From Enterococcus gallinarum NBRC 100675 (GTDB lineage Bacteria > Bacillota > Bacilli > Lactobacillales > Enterococcaceae): 64,000 nucleotides of DNA. Under the pieces are notes generated by a model. That model was not told where the DNA came from and made no database searches. It worked only from the letters and a program-made list of their open reading frames with translations. The stretch is from the NCBI RefSeq assembly GCF_001544275.1, contig NZ_BCQE01000008.1, positions 62,001-126,000 of the forward strand, written 5' to 3'. Both the position numbers and the translations under genes were made by a program. Of the stretch, positions 52,320-61,557 are shown piece after piece; positions within the stretch are counted from its first letter, which is position 1; every line of letters begins with the position of its first letter.

Positions 52320-54548
52320 TTACTCCTTTTTGATTGCTTTGATTTGATAAACAAACGACTGGAAATCTCCTGTTGCTTGCGCCGTTTGGTGATTGACAGC
52401 ATTGAATAAGTACGGTTTGCGCAGTCCAATTTGCTTCAAAACCTTGCCAGACAACTGCTCATTCTCCAGCAGATAGCTTCGATCCGGATCAATGAAGGGT
52501 ACCGGTATAAAAGCTTCCGCTGCAGGATTTGCTTCAGCAAGAATCCGAAAATAAGCAATCAATGCCTCCTCTTGATGAGAGACTCCCCATACAACTTCAT
52601 TTTTTTGGCTCAAATCGGTCATCCGATAGAAGGTGCCATAAGTCAGAAGTTGTCGATGAGCTTTATAGAAAATGATTTGTTCTTTGATTGCTTGTTTTTC
52701 AGCTGCTGATAAACTGAAAAGATCCAGCTCGTAGCCTAATGGACCAAACATAGCCACCGATTGCCGAAATGCCAGTGACGTATTGCGCCCCACTTGATGA
52801 TTTGGACAAGCGGACACATGATTGCTGAATGAAGACATCGGATAGCCAAGTAATGTGCCGGTTTGAATCTGTAGTCGTTCCACGGCATCGCTGTCGTCAC
52901 TCGGCCAAATCTGAGGACTGTAAAATAAGATCCCTAAATCATAACGACCGCCACCGCCAGCACAGCCCTCGATCAAAATCTCCGGAAATTCTGTTAAGAT
53001 TTTCTGATAAAGGGCATAGACTCCTAAAATATAGCGATGAAAGAATTCTGTTTGGGGAATCCCTTCGTCTGCTAAATAAGGTGAATAAGCTTCTGTGATA
53101 TTCCGATTCATGTCCCACTTGATATAATCAAGATCTGTTTCAACGATGATTTTTTTGATCGCAGCAAAGATCGCCTCCACGACTGCCGGATTGGCAAAAT
53201 CCAAGACATACTGGCCCCGCCCCACAGAGATGCGTTCATAAGGATGTCGAACCACCCAATCAGGATGTTCTTGATAAAGCTGGCTATCAGGAGAGACCAT
53301 TTCCGGTTCAAACCAAACGCCTAACTGCAACCCTAGATCATGGATTTGTTTTGCAAAATGACCGATGCCATTAGGAAATTTCGCTGGATCTGGTACCCAA
53401 TCCCCTAAAGAACTGCGATCGTTGTCTCTTTTGCCAAACCAGCCATCATCAAGGACAAAGCATTCCATTCCTAATGCCTGACTTTCTGCTGCTAATGCTA
53501 CTAATTTCTCTTGGTCAAAATCAAAATAAGTTGCTTCCCAATTATTGAAGACAATCGGTCGTGGCCGTTTTTGCCAATAAGGGGCAATCACGTGCTTTTC
53601 AATAAACGCAGCAGACTCTTGCCCTAACCCATTCAACCCTTCATCGGTAAATGTGAAGATACATTCTGGGGCTTCAAAGACCGCACCTTGCTGCAATGTC
53701 CAAGAAAACTGTTCGGGATGAATTCCCAACATCAAGCGGACATTGTCCCACTCATCCATCTCGACTTGAGCGAGAAAATTCCCTGAATAAATCAGATTTG
53801 CTCCATAGACACGTCCCTGATCATTGGTGGCATTGGCAGCCTTCAGTGCCACGAACGGATTGTGCTGATGCCCAGAGGCCCCTTTTAAAGACCCCACTCG
53901 AAAGGTTCCTTGCGTCAATGGTGTGGCTTTGATTTGGCGTTCCTTTAGCCAAGCACCAGAAAGGTGAACAAATTCAAATTGCTGATTTCTTAATTCCAGT
54001 ACCCCGCTCATCAACGAAGAAAGTTGCTTTTTCTCAGCGCTAAGATTGGTGATCCGCTGATTGCGCGCAATCGTGCCTAAACCAACAAAAATAGTGTAGG
54101 TGATTTCCATTTTCAATTGCCGCTGCTTATCGATCAACGTTATTCGCAGGCTTTGGCTTTCTGCTTTTTCGGCAAAACTTGCCGGTTTGACCAGCTCTCG
54201 TTCCTTTCCTGCGAAAGTCTCGACTTCTGCAACTTTAAAATCCACATACAAAGGAACGTCTTCTGCAAAAATAGTAAAAGCTCCTTCTCGAAAGTCAGAA
54301 GAACCATAGGTTGGCAACTCTTGAAAGCGATCTGCTAACGTAAACAGACCATCATTTTCAAAAAATTTGACCGTGCCGGCAGATTTATTTTCTTTTTTGG
54401 TTAAATAGTCCATGTCATTGGCACTCAAATGCCCCAAAGACGGCCCAAAGTACAGATGACCTAATTGTCGATTTGGTAAAACATGCATCACATAACTAAT
54501 CTTTTCATTGTGTAAATGAAAAATCGTATCACTTATTATCTCAATCAT
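52320..54548 (-). CDS. Alpha-galactosidase, GH36
   Basis: 742 aa, about the usual length for GH36 alpha-galactosidases of the RafA/AgaR group (melibiose, raffinose-type sugars). Seen: RPIVFNNWEATYFDFD near residue 335, DDGWFGKRDND near 368, the nucleophile Asp in YIKWDMNRNITE near 475, the CxGGGGRYDLG segment, and the acid/base Asp in SDDSDAVERLQIQ near 544. No signal peptide. The ATG overlaps the DUF3284 stop by 4 nt. Confidence 0.94.
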   Translation of the reverse strand: MIEIISDTIFHLHNEKISYVMHVLPNRQLGHLYFGPSLGHLSANDMDYLTKKENKSAGTVKFFENDGLFTLADRFQELPTYGSSDFREGAFTIFAEDVPLYVDFKVAEVETFAGKERELVKPASFAEKAESQSLRITLIDKQRQLKMEITYTIFVGLGTIARNQRITNLSAEKKQLSSLMSGVLELRNQQFEFVHLSGAWLKERQIKATPLTQGTFRVGSLKGASGHQHNPFVALKAANATNDQGRVYGANLIYSGNFLAQVEMDEWDNVRLMLGIHPEQFSWTLQQGAVFEAPECIFTFTDEGLNGLGQESAAFIEKHVIAPYWQKRPRPIVFNNWEATYFDFDQEKLVALAAESQALGMECFVLDDGWFGKRDNDRSSLGDWVPDPAKFPNGIGHFAKQIHDLGLQLGVWFEPEMVSPDSQLYQEHPDWVVRHPYERISVGRGQYVLDFANPAVVEAIFAAIKKIIVETDLDYIKWDMNRNITEAYSPYLADEGIPQTEFFHRYILGVYALYQKILTEFPEILIEGCAGGGGRYDLGILFYSPQIWPSDDSDAVERLQIQTGTLLGYPMSSFSNHVSACPNHQVGRNTSLAFRQSVAMFGPLGYELDLFSLSAAEKQAIKEQIIFYKAHRQLLTYGTFYRMTDLSQKNEVVWGVSHQEEALIAYFRILAEANPAAEAFIPVPFIDPDRSYLLENEQLSGKVLKQIGLRKPYLFNAVNHQTAQATGDFQSFVYQIKAIKKE

Positions 54549-55027
54549 TTTTTTCCTCTAATTTCAACTTTATTCTCGTCTATTTCATTATGTTTCTGGC
54601 ATGCAGTTTCCAAATACTGCATGCGCTTTTTGACCCCTTTGTTAAAAAAGAACTTATAAAATAGTGCTGCCAGCATGAAACCATACGTATTGCGGGAACG
54701 ATCAAAAGAATTCTGTTCCGAATACGTAACCTCAATCTTTTCTGCTCCACTAGGAACAAAGCGATACCTTTGACAGATTTTCCCTTGTTCATAGGCTGTT
54801 ATCAAAGCAATCTCATCTTGCGCGATTTTTTTGACTTTCATCACCGCTGGCACCAGCGTGGCCGCTGATTTTGTGCGAATCATCAAATCAATTTGACTGT
54901 TCTCGCCGAAAGGTTCTTCTGCTCCTTTTGAGCGAAAAAATGCCGCTTGATGCGCGATCATCACTTGATAGAATCGTTCCGGCGTTGTACGCATCTGATA
55001 AGTATACGTCAATGTATCTGTTCGCAT
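54545..55027 (-). CDS. DUF3284 protein
   Basis: 160 aa soluble protein of the DUF3284 family, which is regularly encoded with lactose/cellobiose-type PTS genes; its function is unknown. Seen: YTYQMRTTPERFYQVM at the start, resembling a START/Bet v1-like fold opening, and a basic tail. It lies 52 nt after the PTS EIIC gene and overlaps the GH36 start by 4 nt. Confidence 0.75.
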   Translation of the reverse strand: MRTDTLTYTYQMRTTPERFYQVMIAHQAAFFRSKGAEEPFGENSQIDLMIRTKSAATLVPAVMKVKKIAQDEIALITAYEQGKICQRYRFVPSGAEKIEVTYSEQNSFDRSRNTYGFMLAALFYKFFFNKGVKKRMQYLETACQKHNEIDENKVEIRGKK

Positions 55028-55079
55028 CTTCGATCCTCCATTTTTTCAGTTGCCATGCTGACAGAACGGAATGCTAAGC

Positions 55080-56417
55080 TTAGCTTTCTTTGATTCTTTC
55101 GTCGATGGCAGGGCCAGTTTGTGCGAGCGCTTCTTTGGCTAGCTCTTCTTTTTCTTCTTTCAAATAACCACGGTCCATCACGATTAGGAATGGCACCCAA
55201 ATCAATGTCATCACAGCAACAGTTACCAATTGTAGAATGGCACCTGCTACAGAGCCAGTTCCCAGCCAGCCAGATAAGAAGACCGGTGTCGTCCAGACTA
55301 CCGTTGCTCCGATTGGGCGAGGCACAAGACCAGCAGCGATTGCAAAATAAGAAATCGTCGTACTAGCAAGCGGGGCCAAAATCCACGGAACAAAAGCAAT
55401 CGGGTTCAATACGATCGGCAACCCAAATGTCATTGGCTCTGACACATTGAAAACAGATGGTGCAATGACTGTCTTCATCAGCTTCTTCATCCGAATCGAA
55501 CGAGCAATAAAAAATGCCATCGTAATCGAGATCCCTAATTGCATTCCTTGGTTTACAAAAACGCCCATGAAGGTTGTATTGATGATATGAGGCAGTTGTT
55601 CTGCACCTGCTTTATAGGCTTCGTAGTTCTCAATCGCCAATGCATTCATGATCGGATCAATCACGGCGTTGACAACCAGTGTGCCATGGATCCCAAACCA
55701 CCAGAAGAATTGGGTGAATAAAACGGCAATTAAGACTGCAGGCAACGTGCCTCCCAAGCCCATTAATGGTTTCTGTAAGATTTCGTAGACAAAGTCAACC
55801 GCGTTGCCCCATGACGTGAATGTAAACAAGTAACGGATCAAATTAAATAAAAACAATGGCGCAGCACCTGGAATGATAGCAAGGAAAGACTCAGCGATCA
55901 TCGGCGGAACCGATTCAGGCATTTTGATCGTTAACCCCGAAGCACTGATCTTGCAATAAATTTGTGTAGCGATAATCGCTGTGATGATCCCTACGAACAT
56001 CCCTTCCGCACCTAATTTTGAAAGGGGAATCACTGTTCCCAGTTCATCGGAAGAACCGTAGGGCAAAAGCATTAAGAAAGAGGACAATGAGATTGCTCCG
56101 GCAAAAAGTTTTGGCTGGCCATATTTTCCTGCCAATTGATAGCCGATCCCGAAAACAACAAAAATCGCTGTGATACTCATGGTTGCGTTCCCGATGGGAC
56201 CAAAGAAATCATTCAAAAAGGTCATCAGTCTTGCGGGCAGTTTCTCAGATAAGCCAAAGGTAGCGGGTAAATTTTGAATAATGATCATGATTGAAGCAAA
56301 CATTGTCGCAGGAAAAGCAACCATAAAGCCATCACGCAGACTCAATAAATACTTGTTATTGGCAATGATTTGGGCAAAAGGAACCATCTTCTCTGCTAAT
56401 TTATCAATAAATTTCAT
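55080..56417 (-). CDS. PTS EIIC permease, lactose/cellobiose family
   Basis: 445 aa membrane component of a phosphotransferase system of the Lac/Cel family (CelB-like), about ten membrane segments. Seen: the N-terminal KFIDKLAEKMVPFAQIIANN, typical of CelB proteins, WWFGIHGTLVVNAVIDPIMN near residue 240, and SEPMTFGLPIVLNPIAFVPW near 325, the substrate and phosphotransfer region. No EIIA or EIIB gene lies in the operon. First structural gene under a LacI operator. Confidence 0.9.
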   Translation of the reverse strand: MKFIDKLAEKMVPFAQIIANNKYLLSLRDGFMVAFPATMFASIMIIIQNLPATFGLSEKLPARLMTFLNDFFGPIGNATMSITAIFVVFGIGYQLAGKYGQPKLFAGAISLSSFLMLLPYGSSDELGTVIPLSKLGAEGMFVGIITAIIATQIYCKISASGLTIKMPESVPPMIAESFLAIIPGAAPLFLFNLIRYLFTFTSWGNAVDFVYEILQKPLMGLGGTLPAVLIAVLFTQFFWWFGIHGTLVVNAVIDPIMNALAIENYEAYKAGAEQLPHIINTTFMGVFVNQGMQLGISITMAFFIARSIRMKKLMKTVIAPSVFNVSEPMTFGLPIVLNPIAFVPWILAPLASTTISYFAIAAGLVPRPIGATVVWTTPVFLSGWLGTGSVAGAILQLVTVAVMTLIWVPFLIVMDRGYLKEEKEELAKEALAQTGPAIDERIKES

Positions 56418-56440
56418 AACTAATCTCCTTTAATTTGTCT

Positions 56441-56452
56441 GTAAACGTTTAC
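56441..56452 (-). promoter_or_regulatory. LacI-type or cre-like operator of the galactoside operon
   Basis: Perfect palindrome GTAAACGTTTAC just downstream of the -10 of the PTS operon. With its flanks (TGTAAACGTTTACT) it also fits a cre site for CcpA, so either the adjacent LacI-family regulator or CcpA, or both, may bind. Confidence 0.72.
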
Positions 56453-56459
56453 TATAATC

Positions 56460-56489
56460 AGTATAATTGTTTAGTTAATGTTTACACAA
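56460..56489 (-). promoter_or_regulatory. Predicted promoter of the galactoside operon
   Basis: Minus strand TTGTGT (56489-56484), 18-nt spacer, TATACT (56465-56460). The spacer and -35 include TAAACATTAACTAAAC, a partial second operator. Confidence 0.6.
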
Positions 56490-56514
56490 CTCTAAAATAA
56501 AAAAAGATCATTTC

Positions 56515-57552
56515 TCATGATCTTTTTTTATCGGCAATCGATTCTCTTAATATCAATTCACTTTTACAAATCACTCGGACTGGCATTGTTCGAACGCCCA
56601 ATAATTTGTTTTTCGCCAGCTCTACACTCATTTGACCCATTTCTTCCGCTTTCATTTTGACTGAAGAAAGCGCTGGTGTCATAAACTGGGCCATTTGAAT
56701 ATCATCAAAACTAACCACTGATATATCTTCTGGAATCTTCAGTCCATGTTCATTTAATGCTTTATAGACCCCCACTGCCATGGGATCACTAGCAACGATG
56801 ATGGCTGTCGGCCGTGGGATCATTTCGGCGATTTTTCTGCCAAAAGCTAATCCAGTCTCTGGAGACCATTTTCCTTGAAAAACATGACTGTATTCTTCCA
56901 GCTTGTTCATCAGCATCCAATTTTTGTAATTCTCTGCACGAATTTCTTGTTCATCATAAACGACTTCTCCTGTGATCGTTACTCGACTGGAAACACCACC
57001 AATAAATGCTATGTTCTCATGTCCTTTTGCTTTTAAGATATCCAAAATTTGATGGGTCTTTCGAGCAAAATCAGTTTGTATGCAATCATAGGCGTCGTTT
57101 TCACTATAATTATCTACCAAAATAATATGTTGATTGTACTGGCTGATTTCTTGCAATGCCTCTTGCGTCATTTCCCCAATGATGATGACAGCACCATACT
57201 TTGCCAGTTGAGTCAGATCTTTGTCTTGGTCTCGCATCGAGAAGGCACGAACCGTTTTTAAACGCCATTTGGCTGCCTCTTTCTCTATTCCATTACGAAT
57301 CATCATAAAATAAGGATCATTACGCTCCGATTCACTGTTATGCCGTGTAATGATTGCTATCGTATTTTTATCGCCAACTTCTCGCGAACTCGACAAGTTC
57401 TTGTCTTTTGAATAATTCAGCTGGTTGGCGATCTCGATCACCCGTTTGCGGGTATTTTCGTTAATACTAAATGTTTCATCGTTGTTTAAGATTCGCGACA
57501 CACTTGCGACGGAAACCCCTGCCAATTTTGCAATATCCCTCATACTTGCCAT
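56515..57552 (-). CDS. LacI-family transcriptional regulator
   Basis: 345 aa. The N-terminal LacI helix-turn-helix reads MRDIAKLAGVSVASVSRILN (residues 4-23); the sensor domain carries VIIIGEMTQEAL, NYSENDAYDCIQTDF and VSFDDIQMAQFMTPALSS. It belongs to the GalR/EbgR-like branch. ATG 57552 is five nt from AGGTGG. It is transcribed toward the PTS operon from its own promoter, with a palindrome at the start site, so autoregulation is likely. The inducer is probably a galactoside. Confidence 0.92.
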   Translation of the reverse strand: MASMRDIAKLAGVSVASVSRILNNDETFSINENTRKRVIEIANQLNYSKDKNLSSSREVGDKNTIAIITRHNSESERNDPYFMMIRNGIEKEAAKWRLKTVRAFSMRDQDKDLTQLAKYGAVIIIGEMTQEALQEISQYNQHIILVDNYSENDAYDCIQTDFARKTHQILDILKAKGHENIAFIGGVSSRVTITGEVVYDEQEIRAENYKNWMLMNKLEEYSHVFQGKWSPETGLAFGRKIAEMIPRPTAIIVASDPMAVGVYKALNEHGLKIPEDISVVSFDDIQMAQFMTPALSSVKMKAEEMGQMSVELAKNKLLGVRTMPVRVICKSELILRESIADKKRS

Positions 57553-57573
57553 TCTGCCACCTCATTGTTTACT

Positions 57574-57584
57574 GTTTACTAAAC
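57574..57584 (-). promoter_or_regulatory. Operator at the lacI-type gene's start site
   Basis: GTTTACTAAAC is a perfect odd palindrome about 3-13 nt after the expected transcription start of the regulator gene. It shares the GTTTA/TAAAC arms with the operator ahead of the PTS gene. Confidence 0.6.
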
Positions 57585-57593
57585 CTCTTTTTA

Positions 57594-57622
57594 AGAATAG
57601 AGAGAAACAGTGATTTTGTCAA
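57594..57622 (-). promoter_or_regulatory. Predicted promoter of the LacI-family regulator
   Basis: Minus strand TTGACA (57622-57617), 17-nt spacer, TATTCT (57599-57594). Confidence 0.7.
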
Positions 57623-57716
57623 TCCCTACTTGTTACGCAAGAAAACACGTTAGGTTATCGCGTGCAGAAAAATGGTTGTTTCGTGTATGATAAAAGTAGA
57701 AATAGGAGGGATTCAG

Positions 57717-58901
57717 ATGGATATCACAACAACACTAATGCAGCAATTGGAAAAAGACGAAGGGGAAATGATTGCGATTCGGCGACACTTGCATCAACAC
57801 CCAGAGCTTTCATTTCAAGAAAAAGCAACCGCCGCTTATATCAAAGCCTACTATGAAAAACTAGACTGCCAAATCACAGAATGTGGCGATGGCTATGGCC
57901 TGATCGTTGATATCATTGGTGGACAACCTGGGAAACGACTGGCTTTACGGGCCGACTTTGATGCCCTTGCTGTCCAAGAAGACAACCAGCTGCCTTTTCG
58001 ATCTCAAGTTCCTGGTGTGATGCATGCTTGTGGTCATGATGGGCATACGGCCTATTTAATGGTTTTGGCTAAGAATTTGATTACCTTAAAAGACCAGTTA
58101 AAAGGAAGCATCCGGATCATCCACCAACCAGCTGAAGAAGTATCCCCTGGCGGTGCCAAAGGCATGATTGCCGACGGTTGTTTAACAGATATTGATCATG
58201 TACTTGGCGTCCATGTGATGTCTTCAATGGAAACAGGCAAGATTGGCTATCACCCTGGCGAAACGCAAACAGGACGGGCAAATTTCACTTTGACCATTCG
58301 TGGCAAAGGTGGTCATGCTTCCATGCCGCAACTAGCAAATGATGCCATCGTAGCTGGCAGTTATTTCGTTACTCAACTACAGACGATCGTTTCTCGTCGG
58401 ATTGATCCTTTTGACACAGCAAGTCTAACGATCGGTTCTTTTGACGGGAGTGGTTCCTTTAATGCAATCAAAGAGACTGTGACCCTAAAGGGAGATGTTC
58501 GTGTGATGAAAGAAACCACACGTCAAACGATTCACCAGCAGATCCAACAAATGGCCGAGGGTCTAGCACAAACTTTTGCGGTAGAAACCAGTCTAGAATA
58601 TGATGACAATTATCCGGTTCTTTATAATGATCCAGCTTTTACAACGCAAGTGATTGATTCCCTCAAAGAAGCTCACTTACCTGAAGTGAAGGAGATCTTT
58701 GATTGCGGACCTCAAGATCCGTCTGAAGACTTCGCCTACTATGCACAAGAACGACCTAGTCTTTTCTTTTATATCGGCTGTATGACAGAAGATCATCTCA
58801 ATCATCCTCACCACAGTCCTAATTTCATGATGAATGAAGACTGTCTCTTGATTGCAGCCAAAGCGGTCGGTACCGCTACAGTCGCTTATTTAATGGATTA
58901 G
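57717..58901 (+). CDS. M20D amidohydrolase (N-acyl amino acid / hippurate hydrolase type)
   Basis: 394 aa zinc amidohydrolase. The start at 57717 (MDITTTLMQQ) follows TAGGAGGGATTCAG. Seen: RRHLHQHPELSFQE at about residue 24, RADFDALAV, the metal site MHACGHDGHTAY (about 101-112), PAEEVSPGGAKGMI (about 137), and the dimerisation-domain GKGGHASMP. The family removes acyl groups from amino acids; amino acid or diaminopimelate derivatives are alternatives. Monocistronic; it ends at a bidirectional hairpin. Confidence 0.9.
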   Translation: MDITTTLMQQLEKDEGEMIAIRRHLHQHPELSFQEKATAAYIKAYYEKLDCQITECGDGYGLIVDIIGGQPGKRLALRADFDALAVQEDNQLPFRSQVPGVMHACGHDGHTAYLMVLAKNLITLKDQLKGSIRIIHQPAEEVSPGGAKGMIADGCLTDIDHVLGVHVMSSMETGKIGYHPGETQTGRANFTLTIRGKGGHASMPQLANDAIVAGSYFVTQLQTIVSRRIDPFDTASLTIGSFDGSGSFNAIKETVTLKGDVRVMKETTRQTIHQQIQQMAEGLAQTFAVETSLEYDDNYPVLYNDPAFTTQVIDSLKEAHLPEVKEIFDCGPQDPSEDFAYYAQERPSLFFYIGCMTEDHLNHPHHSPNFMMNEDCLLIAAKAVGTATVAYLMD

Positions 58902-58919
58902 CTCTTAATCAATACAGTT

Positions 58920-59007
58920 AAAAAGAGTAGTCATAAGTTCCCAAAACGGCGGTCCCCATCATGTAGGGTATCGTATCGTTTTGTCTCAACTTATGTCTAC
59001 TCTTTTT
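58920..59007. terminator. Bidirectional terminator hairpin
   Basis: AAAAAGAGTAG (58920-58930) pairs with CTACTCTTTTT (58997-59007), continued by TCATAAGTT / AACTTATG. The right arm overlaps the stop codon of the minus-strand DUF624 gene. Its ATAAGTT/AACTTAT arms recall the ends of the palindromic elements, but it is shorter. Confidence 0.75.
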
Positions 59008-59629
59008 AATGAGAGATCTGCATTGAAGTAATCGAAGCAGGACAGATAATTAACTGAATCAAACAACAGCCACTCATTCCCGCCAAAAATAGGTACGCTG
59101 GACCGAAGAAGCCAAAAAACACCAATAGCGTAACTGTCCAAAAAAGATGGAGCAACACTCGTTTAGGTGAGCGACCGGCTTGATAAAAAGCATAAAAGAA
59201 GCTGACTTGCTGTTTCTTTTCGCCCATTAAAAGCGTCTGATAGAAAAAAATCAAGCTACAGATCATGAGGATCATGATCAGCATCGTGGCCATGACTTGA
59301 AAAAGCGGTTGTGGAAATCGACTGAGAATGGAATGATCAATCAAAAGAAAAAGACTATAAAAGCTGAATACGATATCTTTCTTTTTATTCAGTTGCCACA
59401 ACTCAGAAAATTTCGTAAAGAAAATCGTCGTCGTTTTTTCTTGTTCTGCCCTCTCTTGAGTGTCTTTGATCTGCTTAATCGCCGCAATCATACTTCTTGT
59501 CGCTGTTGCCACTGTAAAAAGAGGCATTGAGCAAACCAACCACAAAAATTGTAGAAGAATCAATTTAGGCATCCAGTTGATCCAAGTGATCAGACCATTG
59601 AATAAACGCTGCGGCTCTATCTTTCTCAT
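59006..59629 (-). CDS. DUF624 (YesL-family) membrane protein, second copy
   Basis: 207 aa, four to five membrane segments. Like the copy at 22034-22654 it is tied to a sugar ABC importer: its ATG overlaps the upstream permease stop by 4 nt, and it is the last gene of the operon. No kinase or response regulator is adjacent here. Function unknown. Confidence 0.8.
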   Translation of the reverse strand: MRKIEPQRLFNGLITWINWMPKLILLQFLWLVCSMPLFTVATATRSMIAAIKQIKDTQERAEQEKTTTIFFTKFSELWQLNKKKDIVFSFYSLFLLIDHSILSRFPQPLFQVMATMLIMILMICSLIFFYQTLLMGEKKQQVSFFYAFYQAGRSPKRVLLHLFWTVTLLVFFGFFGPAYLFLAGMSGCCLIQLIICPASITSMQISH

Positions 59630-60483
59630 CCTTTGGTTCCTCCCGTCAGATCCATTCCCTCAATAAAGTAGCGTTGTGCAAAAAAGAATAATAGGATCGT
59701 TGGTAATAAGACCAGTGTTGCGCCCGCCATCAAATAGTTCCATTGTGTCGTTGATTGATTTTGGAAAACTTGCAAACCGATTTGGAGTGTATATTTTTCT
59801 TGATTTTGAATATACAGCAATGGTCCTAAGAAGTCATTCCAAGCACCATTGAATGAATTGATAGCAATCGTGATCAGTGCAGGTTTGGTTAAAGGAATCA
59901 TCAGATGGCTCCAGATATATAGATGATTGGCACCATCCATTTTTGCCGCTTCAATCAGTTCATTATTGATCGATAAGTAAAATTGCCGCATCAGAAAGAT
60001 ATTGAAGGCATTCCCAAAAAATGAGGGAATGATCAGCGGCAGATACGTCCCCACCCAGCCGATTTTAGAAAACAGCACGTATTGTGGAATCATCGTCACA
60101 AATCCTGGAATCATCATCGTTGAAAGGACCAGAGAAAAAATCAAGTTTTTCCCTGGAAAATCCAACTTGGCAAATCCATAAGCGATAAATGAGTTTGAAA
60201 GCACGTTGCCGAACACAACTAACACCGTGATAAACAAGGTGTTCTTTGCATATTGCCAAAAAGGAAACGCATTGATCGTATCAAGGTAATTCGAGAAATT
60301 GATTTCTTCTGGAAAAAACGTTGGTGGATAACGAACGATCTCTTCCATTGGCTTTAATGAGGTGAATACCATCCACAGCAACGGAATGATCAGAACGATG
60401 CCAATCACAGTCATCACTAAATAACTCGTTAACTTTTTGATCCGCTGCTGTTGAGAATTGCTCTTTATTTTGTACATCTGCAT
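59626..60483 (-). CDS. Carbohydrate ABC permease, MalG type
   Basis: 285 aa, six membrane segments. The start at 60483 (MQMYKIKSNS) follows CAGGAGGGCTGACTGT; the frame is open 20 codons further but into the previous gene. EAA loop EAAKMDGANHLYIW near residue 187. Third gene in the binding protein-MalF-MalG-DUF624 operon. Confidence 0.88.
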   Translation of the reverse strand: MQMYKIKSNSQQQRIKKLTSYLVMTVIGIVLIIPLLWMVFTSLKPMEEIVRYPPTFFPEEINFSNYLDTINAFPFWQYAKNTLFITVLVVFGNVLSNSFIAYGFAKLDFPGKNLIFSLVLSTMMIPGFVTMIPQYVLFSKIGWVGTYLPLIIPSFFGNAFNIFLMRQFYLSINNELIEAAKMDGANHLYIWSHLMIPLTKPALITIAINSFNGAWNDFLGPLLYIQNQEKYTLQIGLQVFQNQSTTQWNYLMAGATLVLLPTILLFFFAQRYFIEGMDLTGGTKG

Positions 60484-60523
60484 ACAGTCAGCCCTCCTGA
60501 GATAGTGTACTTTGTTGAAGCCA

Positions 60524-61435
60524 TCAGTTTTGTCCTCCTGCATAGTGGACCCAACGAGGAGCTAATTTCAGATTGATAAACGTTAAGACTAATACAATTA
60601 AGAAAAGGATCATCGACATCGCCATTGCATACCCCATATCAAAAGCTACAAACGCTTTGTTCCACATATGAAGATTATAGAACAAGAGCGAATTGGCAGG
60701 TCCGCCAGTGCCATTTTTCGTCATGACGTAGGCCTCTTGGAAGATTTGGAAAGAGCCGATTGTCGATGTAATGACATCATAAAAGATAATTGGCGTAATC
60801 AATGGAATCGTAATGTGTTTAAATTTAGCCCACATACCAGCACCATCGATCTCAGCTGATTCATAAAGCGTTCTGGGAATATTCTGCAGTGTCGCCAAGT
60901 ACAGCAGCATCGCTCCCCCAGAACTCCAAATTTTCATTAGGATCAAAGCCGGTTTGGTCCATTCAGGATCAAACAACCAGGCCGGACCTTTGATGTTGAA
61001 CCAGCTTAAAAAAGTATTGATCAAACCAGCGGAAGGCGACAGCAGCTGCATCCATAACACATACACTGCCACACCGGATAAAATCGCTGGCAAATAAAAA
61101 GTCGTCCGGAAAAAGCTGATTCCTCTGATCTTTTGATTTAATAATGTAGCTAGAAAAACACTGAATAAGGTCGTCAGTGGGACATTGAAGAGAACAAAAT
61201 AAATCGTATTATAAAGTGATTTCCAAAAAAGTGCATCTTGCGTGAACATTCGTTTGAAGTTTCCAAAACCAATAAAATTCATTTTTGACGTTAGATTGTA
61301 ATCCGTAAAGCTGCCGATAAACGAGAAGAGCATGGGTCCTAGCATAAACACCATGAAGCCAATCAGAAACGGCGCCACAAACAAATATCCCCAAAGGGCA
61401 TCTTGTCTTTTGCTTCTCGATCTTTTCTTTTTCAT
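60524..61435 (-). CDS. Carbohydrate ABC permease, MalF/UgpA type
   Basis: 303 aa, six membrane segments, with a basic N-terminus (KKKRSRSKRQ). EAA loop ESAEIDGAGMWAKF near residue 198. It follows the binding-protein gene after 122 nt, a gap that contains a GC-rich hairpin, and precedes MalG by 40 nt. Confidence 0.9.
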   Translation of the reverse strand: MKKKRSRSKRQDALWGYLFVAPFLIGFMVFMLGPMLFSFIGSFTDYNLTSKMNFIGFGNFKRMFTQDALFWKSLYNTIYFVLFNVPLTTLFSVFLATLLNQKIRGISFFRTTFYLPAILSGVAVYVLWMQLLSPSAGLINTFLSWFNIKGPAWLFDPEWTKPALILMKIWSSGGAMLLYLATLQNIPRTLYESAEIDGAGMWAKFKHITIPLITPIIFYDVITSTIGSFQIFQEAYVMTKNGTGGPANSLLFYNLHMWNKAFVAFDMGYAMAMSMILFLIVLVLTFINLKLAPRWVHYAGGQN

Positions 61436-61520
61436 AATTCCCCTCCTTTAGCAAACTATTTTCTGCCATCTTTTTTCAGCAAAATAGCAATGATGCAATG
61501 AGAAAAGTAACGATAGAAAA

Positions 61521-61545
61521 GGGAATGCGGCTAGCCGCAACTCCC
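61521..61545 (-). terminator. Intercistronic hairpin between binding protein and permease genes
   Basis: Stem with TGCGGC/GCCGCA core and GGGA / TCCC base, followed on the minus strand by TTTTCT. It lies 13 nt after the lipoprotein stop inside the operon, so it may be a partial terminator or an mRNA-protecting 3' end that raises binding protein over permease. Confidence 0.65.
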
Positions 61546-61557
61546 TATCTCAATCTA

